64,000 bases of DNA from Brachionus rotundiformis. Its lineage: Eukaryota; Rotifera; Eurotatoria; Ploima; Brachionidae. Position numbers and translations under genes: made by a program. Of the stretch, positions 32,976 to 44,477 are shown one piece after another (position 1 is the first letter of the stretch; the number at the start of each line of letters is the position of its first letter). The notes under the pieces were generated by a model that saw only the letters and a list, made by a program, of their open reading frames with translations, had not been told where the DNA came from and did not search any database. The stretch covers positions 495,657 to 559,656 of the forward strand of contig JAESIW010000122.1 of the NCBI GenBank assembly GCA_016802295.1, given 5' to 3'.

Positions 32976-35585
32976 ATGATGGACTTGAGCAGAGAGGTGC
33001 CAGACTTGTCATTTTTGGAAGAGGCCGAAAGGGCCAAGATAATCGCAGTACTTGACAGGGATCAGCAGCTCAGGCGCATCCAAGCCGACAAATATCTGTA
33101 CATAAAAATAAAATGATAAAAAAAAGATAATTTTTTTAATTAACTTTATTTGTTTTAAATTTAAGAAAGCTTAAGCAAGAAATTGAGCTTATTGAGTCAA
33201 AGAGCATTGACATACCATCGGACCATGTGCAGACAGCGACAGTCTGCGTCCGATGTAGGCAAGCATTTGGCTACTTTTTCAACAAAGGCGACTTTTGTAA
33301 GCAGTGCGGCTTTAAGGTTTGCCAAAAGTGCCGCGTGAACCAAGTTGGCAGTGGTTTTTTGTTTGCGAATCAAAACGAGGCCAAAATCCTCTGGTTGTGC
33401 ATTCTGTGCCATAAATACAAGTACCAGAATTAATTTAAATTTTAAACAAGAGTATTAAAATTTGACCAAAGTCAGTATTTGGTGCAAACCGGAGACTGGA
33501 TTTACAATCCGAGTTTGGACAATGGCAATTTGGAAAATCTGGACCCTAATGGCACAGTCAGAAACAGAGCAGTAGCTAGTGTTTCATCGGCAAACAGCTT
33601 TGTCAAGTCACCACTCAGTGGTTCCCAACTAATAACTTTATCTTTGTGTCCGAGCAAAAAAGAAGGTTATAAGGAGACAAAAATTAAAAAATTAACTTTA
33701 TTTTCAATTAATTTATTTATTGTTAATTAGAAATTATCCAAGAAGTAGAATCTGTCAATTTTAAAAAGGCAACTTTGTCCAAGCGGTACTCAAGCATCAA
33801 GAAAGCGCGCTCGCAAAGCTTGGTCACCGATAAAAAGCAATCGACCAATGTAAACGCTTCCAATTCGCTTGAATCGCAGTCGATTGCCAAATCGAGTGTT
33901 CAACTAGCTTCGGAAACAAGCAGCGAACAGACACAAAAAATGTCTTTACCTAACGGAATGCTGGTCGATGAAAAAAAGACACTCAGGAGGGCGCCCATGG
34001 CCGATGGAGACGACTTGGACTCGATTACCTCTTCGGAATTTGACACCAATAGCATTTTGGTCAACGACGCTACTCGTTTGGTCAAACAGCAAAACCTGAA
34101 TGACAAGTCTCATGAGATTTTGAAATTTGCCAAAAAAAATGACTCTTCCTCCAACCATTCTAGTCTTTTGGACCTGGCTAATCGAAGCAATAAAATTACC
34201 ATTGATCCGCGTACTCTAACCCAGCGCGACAAGTCTCACACTTCGTTGTCAGCTTTTAGGGGCACAGTTGACCAAGATTATGAAATGAATCAAATGGATG
34301 TAAGTTAATTGGGTTTTTTTTATCCTCAAAGCCTCAAAGGTGCCAAATAAATGTTTATATTTATTTTATTTTTTGTTCTAAAGTTATTCTAAAATTAGAT
34401 AGTAAATTTTTAGCTAAATTAAGCATATTTGGTAAAAAAGTTGGTTCATTTTATATTTTAAAGATATTTAAAAACTTGTCCAACTATCTGAAAATAAGAT
34501 TTTTGTTTTTTTTGACAATTAATTTGGGAATTCCGCTACCATATCCGTAGTCAAGGAAAAACCAGTCTTTAATAAATAAAAATTATTAATTTTATTTTTA
34601 ATAAGAGAGCATTGGAGAGCATATGACCAAAGTCTAAGGCTTTCAATTTAAAAACTTTGTCTTATTTTTTAATAAATAATAAATGTGTATTAAATAAATA
34701 ATTAATTAATTAATTATTAAAAAAATTATTTAAGCAACTGTTCGAGAATTTTAAAAATTCGAAAAACGCCAAGCACCAAGAAACAACAAAGGCCAAGTTC
34801 GCGTACAAAAGGGACTTGAGCAAAGAAAATGTGATACACAGTGTACCGGCGAGTCCGATGCCGGCAGCAAGCCGATACCGCGAGTCGGCCATTGACCCTG
34901 TGGACGAGTACTTGCAGCTGCAGTTGCAACAACATGAGTTCACAGAGGCCAAACCGAATGGCAAAGTGGCCAAATCGAGTCACATGTCCTTGATGCGCAA
35001 GCCAAAGAATCCATTTTCTAATTTTGAAAGAACGGTATTCTATTATGGAAAAAAAGTGACCATATTTTTTATCTAAATTTATTTCAGATATCAATCAAGA
35101 GCATAAATGATCACTTTACTCATGATCCAAGCATACAGATAAGTGGTAGGATATGTGTCAAGCTATCTTATGAGAAAAAATCCTCTAATCTTAGCGTAAA
35201 CATTCACTCTTGTGACAATTTGGCACTTATTAAGAAAGACTGTCCCAATGCCTATGTAAAAGTGTATCTAAAGAGCAATGATAACGAAAAAGATAAAAAT
35301 ATGAAGCGTAAAACTCCCGTGATTAAAAATAATCGTAGTCCAATTTTTGATGAGACCTTAAGAGTAATTACTAATTATCTATTGTAAACAAAATTGATTA
35401 TTTATTTCTAATTTAAGTACACTATTTCGTCAAGTGAGCTTGGTAGTAATTGTTTGGAGATAAGTGTGTGGCACAAGGACAAATTTGGCAGAAACAAGTT
35501 CCTCGGTGAAGTTATAATCAATCTTAGTGCTGATATTAGTGAGCGTGCTTCCAATCAGTGGTATGACTTGGCAAAGAGTGTGTAG
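32976..35585 (+). CDS. Synaptotagmin-like protein (Slp/granuphilin type), one C2 domain
   Basis: Seven exons, 32976-33097, 33166-33420, 33472-33665, 33731-34299, 34735-35034, 35088-35363 and 35418-35585, join in frame (phases 2,2,1,0,0,0) to 627 aa. The N-terminus is a Slp homology domain: DLSFLEEAERAKIIAVLDRD (SHD1), a C4-type zinc finger with CVRCRQ..CKQCGFKVCQKC..CILC, then the SHD2-like QTGDWIYNP. In known Slps this domain binds GTP-bound Rab27. A long Ser-rich linker follows and one C2 domain (about 475-627) with AYVKVYLKS, KRKTPVIKNNRSPIF and NKFLGE. Slps normally have two C2 domains; this stops after one. Calcium loops look degenerate (Asn for Asp before AYVKV; VWHKDKFGRNK in loop 3), so membrane binding is probably Ca2+-independent. 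The role inferred is docking of secretory vesicles. The exon-3 acceptor is weak. Confidence 0.88.
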
Positions 35586-36061
35586 AATTTATTAAAATGT
35601 AGTTATAATGTAAATTTTTTTCAATAGTTATCATTATTATAGAATTAATGCTTTATGATATTGAATAGTTTAATTTAAAAAGCGGAAGTTAATTTTTTTA
35701 ATCAAATAATTTTTATAAATTTTTTTTCTTATTTTAAATATTTGTTTTAATTTAATTTTTAATAAACATGATTTAAACTGTTATTATTGATTAATTAAAT
35801 ATCACTATTTTTTCTTTATCTGCATGTTTGTTAGAAAAAATGTGTCACTTGGTTTAAAATGGCAGCTTTTACCAGCACCAAGCTATACTGGAGTCCAGCA
35901 CTCTGACATAATTTATTATATTTATCTTTCTTAGACAGTTTTGAATTTTAAGTGACAAAAAAAGCCAAATAATTATTTTTGGGTAACTGTTTATTCGGAA
36001 TCTGTCAATATTAGAAAATTAAGTCCTTTTATAATAATAAAGACCAACTGCCGAAAAGTAC
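35586..36061. other. AT-rich spacer
   Basis: Contains the 3' UTR of the Slp-like gene (AATAAA near 35759). No second C2 exon was found here. Nothing else recognised. Confidence 0.5.
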
Positions 36062-36720
36062 ATGCATAAGAAAATAAGATATAGAGACTATTTCAATTCA
36101 GTCTCTAAGACTAAAAACAAAAAAGAAAATTCTGAGTTTAATTTAAGAATGTGTGGTAATAGAATCGAATGCCTAAAGGATATAAAGCTTCTAGGTATTA
36201 AATTTGATTCTAAACTAGACTTTACTTCAATGATAGAAGAAGTTAACGAACGTTAAGAACGTTGCAACTCAAGGCTAAATATTAAAAAAATCTGGTCAAA
36301 TAAAAAATGGGGCTTCAACTTTAACGGTTTAGGAAACCTTTACAAGTCTTTGATTGGGTCAATTCTAGATTATTCTTTTCCATGTCTTAACTCTCTTTCA
36401 GAAACAAATATCAAAAAAATAGAATTAATGCTAAAACTAAAATATGATACTCCCTCCAACATTTTGCATCATGAGGCATTTAATAAACTTAAACTACTAA
36501 CAGTCTCAAATCGACTTTTTTGGTTGAGTGAGAGATACATAATGTTCCATTGGTTATCAGACTAGTGGAAGAATATAAATCCGATTTCGAATTACCGAAT
36601 ACCCGACTCCATTGTGTAATTGCTACCTAACTATCTCTTCTTTTTCACTTGAACCCACTAATACTTGTTCATCAATAACCTGTCTATTCTTTCTTCAATA
36701 AATCTTTTTTAATCTCTATT
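36062..36720 (+). mobile_element. Second copy of the jockey-like LINE fragment, broken
   Basis: It shares with 2574-3376 the blocks LLGIKFDSKL, NLYKSLIGSILDYSFPCLNS, LKYDTPSNI and the end YPTPLCNCYLTISS. An in-frame stop lies after EEVNER, the QAIQNTAV segment present in the other copy is deleted after NIKK, and a frameshift follows near 36545. It is a non-functional remnant without the catalytic domain. Confidence 0.8.
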
Positions 36721-37644
36721 TTGTTTATGTTATATTTTATTATATTGTTTTTTATTGATTATTAAAATTAAATAAAATTAAATTTTTAAGGTTCAAGGTT
36801 AATCAAATATATTTTAAGGAGCAGTCAAAATCGTGATAGAACCAACATCAAAATCAGTAAATGGTGAAAAACTTTTTTAATTTCGACTGAAGGCTTATAC
36901 ATGATCTTTTTTGATCAAGAGATCAATGTTGAAATTTACAACATTTAAGCATTCAATTTTTAATAACATTAATCTAATTTTCTCAGACTTTGTAAAAAAA
37001 AATTCAAAAAATTTAATTCAAATATTTCAATGTTTTATTTTCTTAAATAATTATATAAACAATTAATTTTTTTAATTTTTAAAATTTATTTTATTTAAAT
37101 AAATGGAGTGTTAATCGGTCTTTATGACATAGGCACTAGCCTGTTGATTAAGTCTGAACTAACTCGTTTTTTCCTGCCAACAGGTAACTATTGAATCAGA
37201 ATTCTTTTTCTTTCTAGAGTAATATTTATTTATTGCTATCTCTTTAAATTTTAAAACAAAAAAACTAAACTCTTTAATCAATAAAATTATAGAAATATGA
37301 TCATGTAATTTTTTGAATTTATTTATTTTCAAGTATAATTGTTTCATTTTGGTAAATTTGTTGTCTATAATTAAAAAATAAATATATTTTAAATACAATC
37401 GACACTGTTTATCAATTTTGTAATTGATAGCTAAAAATAGTTCTAACTTGAGTATTTTTGTTATTAAATTAAATAAAATTAAAGACTGCTGATACTTTAA
37501 AGATTGAGTATCATAACATCAAAAATATTATTTATTGTTATGCCTTTTATTTATTAGATAAACATTGACTAAATATTTTATTAAATAAAAACTAAAATTA
37601 GTCTAGTTTATGGTTAATAATCTCATTAAACACTTGGCAAATAA
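36721..37644. other. AT-rich spacer
   Basis: Separates the LINE remnant from the desaturase stop codon. Low-complexity A/T sequence with no identifiable gene or repeat. Confidence 0.5.
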
Positions 37645-39292
37645 TTACATATTGTACGCATCATACCACATCTCACCGGATTCTTTGAGACACCTGTCAA
37701 ACAATAGGACATAATAAAGTCATTAAGAAAATTAATTGATCTCACTTATAGATGTCATAGGTCGCCTGGCTCATAGTCTTGCACTGGTACTCAATGTTGT
37801 GTTTTTTACAAAGCTCTTTGACTTCTGGTGCAATTAGATGGTAGTTATGTCTTGGCATTGTTGGAAATAGACTTAAATTAGAGCTTTGTAAAGCAATCTA
37901 AACAGGTGCCTTAAACTTACTGATGTTCAATTTGGAAATTTAAATGACCAGAGACCCAGTCGTTGAATGTTGACTGCTCAACATTGCATGTCGAGATCAG
38001 CTGGGCTCTAAACCAGCTCAAGTCTTTGTCATAGTCGATAGTCATGGGCAGATGGCTCATCTGCGTCGACCACACGAACCAGAAGCTCTCAAAAAAGCGC
38101 ACCAAAAAGTACAGCTTCACTGTGCCTAGCAGGCCTAGTGATGGCACAAACATGGCATACCATCTTATCAAATAAATTGATATCCACATTATCTCCTTTG
38201 AAAAAAAGGAAAAAAAATCTTCTTTCAAGATTATTTCAAAATCTTTAATTAAATTACATGTAATTTTCTTTTTTTGACCAAAAAATAAACTGTTTCTATG
38301 ACAAAATAAATTGGTATTAGCAGTGGTGGCAAAGTGAAAAAGAAATAAAATTGTTGTAAATTGTATGGCAATTTTCCGATTTTTTTTTTGCCAAACTCAA
38401 TAGGCACTACCTTGCCAATTAGATACAAAAGGCCAAATCGTATGTCTGGATCGCGTTTTATTGTGTTCGGTTTGGCATGGTGCTGGTAATGGCGATAGTT
38501 CCACCAGTCGGCCGAAAATCCCATTATGCCACCAATGATTATATTCTGCACAAAATGGTTCATTTTGTTTGACTTGAATACAGACAAATGGCCAAAGTCA
38601 TGCTGCAGCCATCCAGCCTGTGCCTTAGAGTAAAAATTTACCACAACCACTCTTCAAAGACAAAAATTTGCCTTACTTGAACAATTACCAAACATGCCAC
38701 GGCAAGAGAATAAGTCAGCCAGTTGCCATAGCCACTTTTGTGTATCAGATAAGCAGCGACCAAGTCAAGAATAATTAACTGCAGAAAGTGCAGCATGAAA
38801 AAGGTCATGTTTGCTTTGAAAAGACCTTTTTTCTCGGCCAAAGCCTTCAAATTTTGGAAGTCATTGTGAAGCTCGGCCTTTAGTTGCATTTTAATTTAAA
38901 ATTAAAAGCTACAGGCCTTAATTTACCTTTGTGTCCTCATTCGGATTGACATCTGACCCTGGCACCACTCTACCAATCAGAATAGGACCCAAGTACTTGC
39001 GGACCTTCTTCATATCAGTGTGAAAGCATGTAAAAGCGTCCTAACAGGTACATATTTAGCCATTTAGAAAAAGAAAAGAATTTTTAAAACCAACAGTGGC
39101 ATCTTGGCCAGCATGGTTGAGCATAAGTCTTTCCCCGCCCGGATGCTTTCGGCTAAACCGAGAGACATCATACACCATGTTGTCAATCACTACCCACTTG
39201 TTCTGTCTGATCTCTTCCCATTTCAGCACTTTCACCTCCTGGTCACTTGAATGCACCGGGTCATTTCGATCTAACTTTCCTCCTTTGCCCAT
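37645..39292 (-). CDS. Front-end fatty acid desaturase with N-terminal cytochrome b5
   Basis: Seven exons, 39292-39095, 39040-38927, 38877-38677, 38623-38258, 38195-37921, 37871-37746 and 37693-37645, join in frame to 442 aa (animal FADS proteins are about 444). The cytochrome b5 domain (about 20-95) has the haem motif HPGG. The membrane desaturase has the three histidine boxes HDFGH, HYQHH and QIEHH; Gln at the start of box three and the fused b5 are hallmarks of front-end desaturases, which insert a double bond between an existing one and the carboxyl end of polyunsaturated acyl-CoA, in the ER with cytochrome b5 as electron carrier. Regiochemistry (delta-5, -6 or -8) cannot be read from sequence. 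Intron 1 uses a GTTGGT donor. All catalytic histidines are present. Confidence 0.95.
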
Positions 39293-41273
39293 CTTTTTCC
39301 CAAATAGTGAATTGTATTCTAAATTAATTAAAAAATAAGTTTTTTTTTTTACTTTTTTTATGAGAAAATATAAATTTTTATTATGATCGTACGATCGATA
39401 ATTTAAATAAAGCTTATAAATTATGCAAACCTTGTGGAAGGGAGACTCAGCAAAAAAAGAGAGAAGATAATGATGCTAAAAAAAGAATCAAGATATGGTA
39501 AAACGTCATTGTGTTTGGATTTTGCCAAGAATTTATCTTAATAAGTACACAGAATGGCGTGGCTTGATAAAAGAATAACATTTTGTGAGATTAGAGACCT
39601 ATTGTCTATGAAAAATATGAAAATTTTTTATTTTTTAAAAGGGAAAGCATTCATTTAAAAATGAGAAAAAAATCTGAATGAGTGTGTTGAGATTTTTGGC
39701 TGTATAAATATATATTTATAAATATTTATTTATTATGAACAAGGAATAGAAAAGATTTACTAATAATCATTAAATAATTCATAATAAAATTATTTTATTT
39801 CTATCAAAAGTTAATCAAAAGTGAAAATTAAAATTTTAATTTGAATCTGATTCATCATCATCATCATCTGAGACTGAAATTTGTGTATTCAAATTTTTTG
39901 TAACATTTAATTTATTAAATTTTAAATAAAATAGACATTTTTTGTTCTTTAATTTATTTAAAAGAAATAAAGAAAAATTGCGTTATTTTGACTTTAGATA
40001 ATTTAATTATTATCTTTATATTTTTATCATTTTATACAGCTTGTATTTATTTGTTAAGTGAGATGACATTTTTAAAGATATTTTTATCTATAGTTTATTT
40101 TATATGGAAAAATGTTACCATTTTATTTAAGCGAATAGTATTTTGGTTTAAAAACCAAGGCTAGTCTTAACCATTGGCAATCACATCGACTAATTTTTAA
40201 AATTGTCGAGCCGAAGGTGTAATGATTCGATCATCGGTGAAGTAAGCAATGACAGAGGGCTGAGAAAGACTAACAACATCTGCAAGCCCGTAGGGCTAAC
40301 CATTGGACCATTCAAGAAAAAAAAATTCTAATTTAAGCATTGTATGTGTTTCGGATGGCCTTGGAAACTTTCCATAGTCAAGAATTATTGTTTTTGTTTA
40401 ATTTTAATTAGGTGAAAAATATTTCAAAAAATGGTAGCATTAGTGGTAGTGCGTAAGTGGAAAAAAGTCTTGATCTTGGTCTTTCTTTATTAAAGAAAAT
40501 TATTTTTTTCATCAAAGACAAATTTATCTATTAAAATAAGCAAAGCTTCAGTCAAAAGTCCTCTTCTTTTTTCAATTTTATTAACTATATACCAAGACAG
40601 CATAAGTCAAAAGTTAGCTCTAAATTTCTTTGGTTATCATGCTTTGGATAAAATTTGCTGAAAATTCTTCAAGACTTCAAGATTGGATGAGTATTATTAA
40701 AAAACTATTCCACAAATCTTGACAAAAAAAGACTATTGAGTATTTAAAGATGGTCATTAATTGTTTAATTTACAAATGAACCAATATTTTCTTCCAAGAT
40801 CTAACTTTCAAGAGTTCCGGAAGATGTAGCAAATGCAAAGAATCAAAATAATTTCCAAACCAAGCTTGGTTGTTGGTGACGAAAAAAATAGAAGCAATTG
40901 ATACAGCTCTCTAGGGCTATGCTTAGATAGCATGTATGCTTCAGTTTAAACTAATATTAATTTAATAAAAATATTCCACTTTCTCTGCTTTTAATTGCCT
41001 TGAAAATTAAAAATTTTAATTTTTTTTGTGATTTATGTTAAAAAAGATATCAAAATAAAAAAAAACTTTTTTAAATTAAATATTCTTTTATTCGACATTT
41101 TTTAATTTTAATAAAATCAAAAAAAATTTTAAATATTTAAAACTGGATGATTTTATGCTCTAAACTAGCCATTTGGTAAATTGTGGTACGATAAGATAAG
41201 CACTGGAATCGAACCGCATTGCCAATAAAATTAATTTAGCAAAAAAAATGGTTCTTTACACAAAATCACTCTA
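39293..41273. other. Gene-free spacer upstream of the desaturase
   Basis: AT-rich, containing the desaturase promoter region, a short (ATC)n run near 39852-39868 and, at 41140-41260, a decayed copy of a repeat also seen at 45600-45730. A GC-richer patch at 40170-40310 is unrecognised. Confidence 0.45.
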
Positions 41274-41352
41274 TACAGTATGTTGTAAAAGTTTAGAAAT
41301 TGATTATTTATCTAAAGTTGATTTTTTATTGAATATGACGAAAAATTGACTA

Positions 41353-41553
41353 CTAAAGTAAAAAAATGATAACATTATTTTGTAGAATTTTTTTTCTCTT
41401 CAATCTGATGTATCACACTCGGCGTAAAATTAAAATTAACTTTTAAATATTTATAATCAAAAAACTTCCTATAAAAATTAAAAAAAATTGGTTCAAAAGT
41501 TTAGAAATTCCGATAATCCAAAAGATTAAAGATAAATTTGCGTCCTTTCAAAA
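41353..41553 (+). repeat. Left copy of a 201-bp block ending at assembly gap 2
   Basis: Repeated at 42364-42564 with four substitutions; both copies abut the N run exactly. Confidence 0.9.
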
Positions 41554-42363
41554 NNNNNNNNNNNNNNNNNNNNNNNNNNNNNNNNNNNNNNNNNNNNNNN
41601 NNNNNNNNNNNNNNNNNNNNNNNNNNNNNNNNNNNNNNNNNNNNNNNNNNNNNNNNNNNNNNNNNNNNNNNNNNNNNNNNNNNNNNNNNNNNNNNNNNNN
41701 NNNNNNNNNNNNNNNNNNNNNNNNNNNNNNNNNNNNNNNNNNNNNNNNNNNNNNNNNNNNNNNNNNNNNNNNNNNNNNNNNNNNNNNNNNNNNNNNNNNN
41801 NNNNNNNNNNNNNNNNNNNNNNNNNNNNNNNNNNNNNNNNNNNNNNNNNNNNNNNNNNNNNNNNNNNNNNNNNNNNNNNNNNNNNNNNNNNNNNNNNNNN
41901 NNNNNNNNNNNNNNNNNNNNNNNNNNNNNNNNNNNNNNNNNNNNNNNNNNNNNNNNNNNNNNNNNNNNNNNNNNNNNNNNNNNNNNNNNNNNNNNNNNNN
42001 NNNNNNNNNNNNNNNNNNNNNNNNNNNNNNNNNNNNNNNNNNNNNNNNNNNNNNNNNNNNNNNNNNNNNNNNNNNNNNNNNNNNNNNNNNNNNNNNNNNN
42101 NNNNNNNNNNNNNNNNNNNNNNNNNNNNNNNNNNNNNNNNNNNNNNNNNNNNNNNNNNNNNNNNNNNNNNNNNNNNNNNNNNNNNNNNNNNNNNNNNNNN
42201 NNNNNNNNNNNNNNNNNNNNNNNNNNNNNNNNNNNNNNNNNNNNNNNNNNNNNNNNNNNNNNNNNNNNNNNNNNNNNNNNNNNNNNNNNNNNNNNNNNNN
42301 NNNNNNNNNNNNNNNNNNNNNNNNNNNNNNNNNNNNNNNNNNNNNNNNNNNNNNNNNNNNNNN
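41554..42363. other. Assembly gap 2 (810 N)
   Basis: A run of N. Open frames spanning it are meaningless. Confidence 0.99.
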
Positions 42364-42564
42364 CTAAAGTAAAAAAATGATAACACTTTTTTGTAGAATT
42401 TTTTTTCTCTTCAATCTGATATATCACACTCGGCGTAAGATTAAAATTAACTTTTAAATATTTATAATCAAAAAACTTCCTATAAAAATTAAAAAAAATT
42501 GGTTCAAAAGTTTAGAAATTCCGATAATCCAAAAGATTAAAGATAAATTTGCGTCCTTTCAAAA
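42364..42564 (+). repeat. Right copy of the 201-bp block after gap 2
   Basis: Same length as 41353-41553, with four substitutions. It leads directly into the transposase start. Confidence 0.9.
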
Positions 42565-42925
42565 TAACTTAACCAAAAAATTACCAAAAAATGGGTAAAA
42601 AAAACGTCTCTAGCTCACTAAAATGGCAGGTAGTGGGTATGCTAAAAAGTGGAGATAAAAAGCAAAATGAGATAGCCAACATGCTAGGTGTATACCCAAA
42701 ATGTGTCTCTTCAACTAGAAAACAATATGAAGAGACTGGTACTGGAGACTGTCTGATCGAAGCCGTTCTGGGAGACCTCGAAATCATTAAATTTATTGCA
42801 GAAGCATTATTTTATGGTCAACATTGAACGCAAGGATATTATGGATATTATGGATGCATGTCTCAAAGATTTACCATAATCTGTCCGGTTGTAAACAAAT
42901 GTATTAGAAGTTTTATTATTAACAA

Positions 42926-43295
42926 TTATTTTACACGATTCATTATATTATAATTTTTTAAATTATATTTTTATTTTATTATATTAAAAAAAATAAATTT
43001 TTTTTGCCAAGAATTTTACCAAAATCTGTCTGAGAAACAATTAGCTGGGCGATTAAGCCAATAATTTGGACCAGTCGAATTGTTCTAAAAAATCTGCACT
43101 AAAAAAGACTCAGGTCTGAAAATAAAATTGTGCAAAGTGCATTTCCAATAGCTTCTATTTAAAAACACATAAACACCAATTTTGCTTGTTTGGCACAAAT
43201 ATTAACATGTACAAATACCCAGAAATACCCAGATGTTTAGCATATATTATTAAAGCACATAAAATAGATTTTATAATCACAGCATATTTGGTTAG
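42926..43295. other. Upstream region of the zinc-finger protein gene
   Basis: AT-rich, presumably promoter and leader of the gene at 43296. No core motif recognised. Confidence 0.35.
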
Positions 43296-44477
43296 ATGCC
43301 GAAAAAAATCGACTGGAAATTTGTGAGATCGTTCAGCAGCCAGGACGAGCTGGACGACTATTTGGACTCGAACAGGCCGACCACCATTGCCAAGTCGAAT
43401 CTAAACTCGTGCACACTGTGTCCATCGGACTTGATCGAGCCACACAAAATGCGCTCACAGTACTTGAACTGCAACTCGAAGCTGTGCGGGCCCAAGTGCC
43501 AAGCCCGCTACTTGGTGCTGAATTGCGAGAACGCTGGCAAAATAGACTTTTACAGCATAAACGAGCATGTGTACAACCCGAGCCCGGAGCAGGGCGTCCA
43601 TGAGCACCAGGTCGAGGACCACCTGAGCCGAAAGTGCAAGAAAATAATCGAGTACATAATTGTGGAGAAGCATATTACCAAGCCGCGGTTTATACTCAGG
43701 GACCTGCAGCAGAACGAGGCCCAGTACGAGCTAGCCGCCATACCCAGCCTGCAGCAAATCACCAGCTATGTGCGCAACAAACTGCACAACATGAAGACCA
43801 AGGGCTTTTTGCCCATCAAGTACAAGAGCTTCCATTTGGCCGCGGCGAACAGCTCAGAGTGCGCCGCGCAAGCAGCCAAAGAAGAGAGTTGCCTGTTTGA
43901 GAATGGCAGTGATGAGCCGGACATACAAGAGATAGAGAGCACAGACGCTTCTTTGGACAAAGAGCAGAGCATGAGCGACAAGCTCAGTCAGATTGAGTGC
44001 AGAATTGACCAGCTGGAAAAGAGCCAGCGAAGACAAGTCCAGTTCACTGGCAATTACTTTGAGGATATTGAGAATAGGCTGAGGGAAAACAAGTCCAAAT
44101 TGATCAAGGAAATAGACAAAAATTTCCACTTGTTCTCCGAGAGGATAAACTATTTAAAGAATAAGCTCAAAATAGACCATAGGATAGAGAATGGCAATGG
44201 CGAATTGGAGGAGCTCAGGGCCAAGCATGTCAAGCTAAGGAACAAGTTTGAACTAAGTGATAACAATGATGCGGACAATTTGGACTTGTTGCTGAACGAG
44301 GCCGGCTACATAACTGAACAACTCGAGTCCTCAATAGGACAAATTGAGCAGCATATTGCCAATGTAAAGCGGATTAGATACGAACCGGTCAGAATATCAA
44401 CCGATTCAGCTGCCTTATTGGGTGAGTTGTATCATATAGATGATGATAATAACAAAAAGAGAAAATTGGATTTTTAA
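43296..44477 (+). CDS. FLYWCH-like zinc finger / coiled-coil protein, possible domesticated transposase
   Basis: An intact intronless frame of 393 aa. Residues about 1-110 begin WKFVRSFSSQDELDDYL and hold a cysteine/histidine pattern (CTLC, YLNCNSKLC, KCQARYLVLNC, then INEH and VHEH about 30 residues on), resembling the FLYWCH/WRKY-GCM1-type zinc fingers at the N-terminus of MULE transposases. The next part (LSRKCKKIIEYIIVEKHITKP and following) looks like the segment after that finger in such transposases. The catalytic domain is absent. Residues about 225-370 are Glu/Lys/Leu-rich with heptads, predicted coiled coil. The C-terminus KKRKLDF is a likely nuclear localisation signal. Role inferred: dimeric nuclear DNA-binding protein. 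The stop codon sits at the edge of a tandem LINE repeat. Family assignment is tentative. Confidence 0.6.
   Translation: MPKKIDWKFVRSFSSQDELDDYLDSNRPTTIAKSNLNSCTLCPSDLIEPHKMRSQYLNCNSKLCGPKCQARYLVLNCENAGKIDFYSINEHVYNPSPEQGVHEHQVEDHLSRKCKKIIEYIIVEKHITKPRFILRDLQQNEAQYELAAIPSLQQITSYVRNKLHNMKTKGFLPIKYKSFHLAAANSSECAAQAAKEESCLFENGSDEPDIQEIESTDASLDKEQSMSDKLSQIECRIDQLEKSQRRQVQFTGNYFEDIENRLRENKSKLIKEIDKNFHLFSERINYLKNKLKIDHRIENGNGELEELRAKHVKLRNKFELSDNNDADNLDLLLNEAGYITEQLESSIGQIEQHIANVKRIRYEPVRISTDSAALLGELYHIDDDNNKKRKLDF

Larger units (their letters stand above)
41274..42925 (+). mobile_element. Internally deleted Tc1-like transposon containing an assembly gap
   Basis: The left end shows a Tc1-type terminal sequence, TACAGTATGTTGTAAAAGTT. 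At 42591 an ATG opens a frame reading MGKKNVSSSLKWQVVGMLKS, then NEIANMLGVYPKCVSSTRKQ, the first helix-turn-helix of Tc1 transposases. It soon runs out of homology and ends at 42827. Near 42850 another frame resembles the far C-terminus of Tc1 transposase (MDIMDACLKDL against the usual MDACPKRF), followed by 'tccggttgtaaacaaatg' as a probable right end. The DDE catalytic domain is deleted. Gap 2 lies inside. Confidence 0.65.

Noticed and set aside
41195..41225. Perfect B-box-like GGTTCGATTCC on the minus strand
   Set aside because: The flanks do not form a T-stem and no A-box or cloverleaf is present; the block belongs to a repeat also found near 45600-45730.
41501..42427. Open frames of about 300 codons across the N run
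   Set aside because: They consist almost entirely of undefined residues and exist only because N produces no stops. The same applies at 29863-30483.
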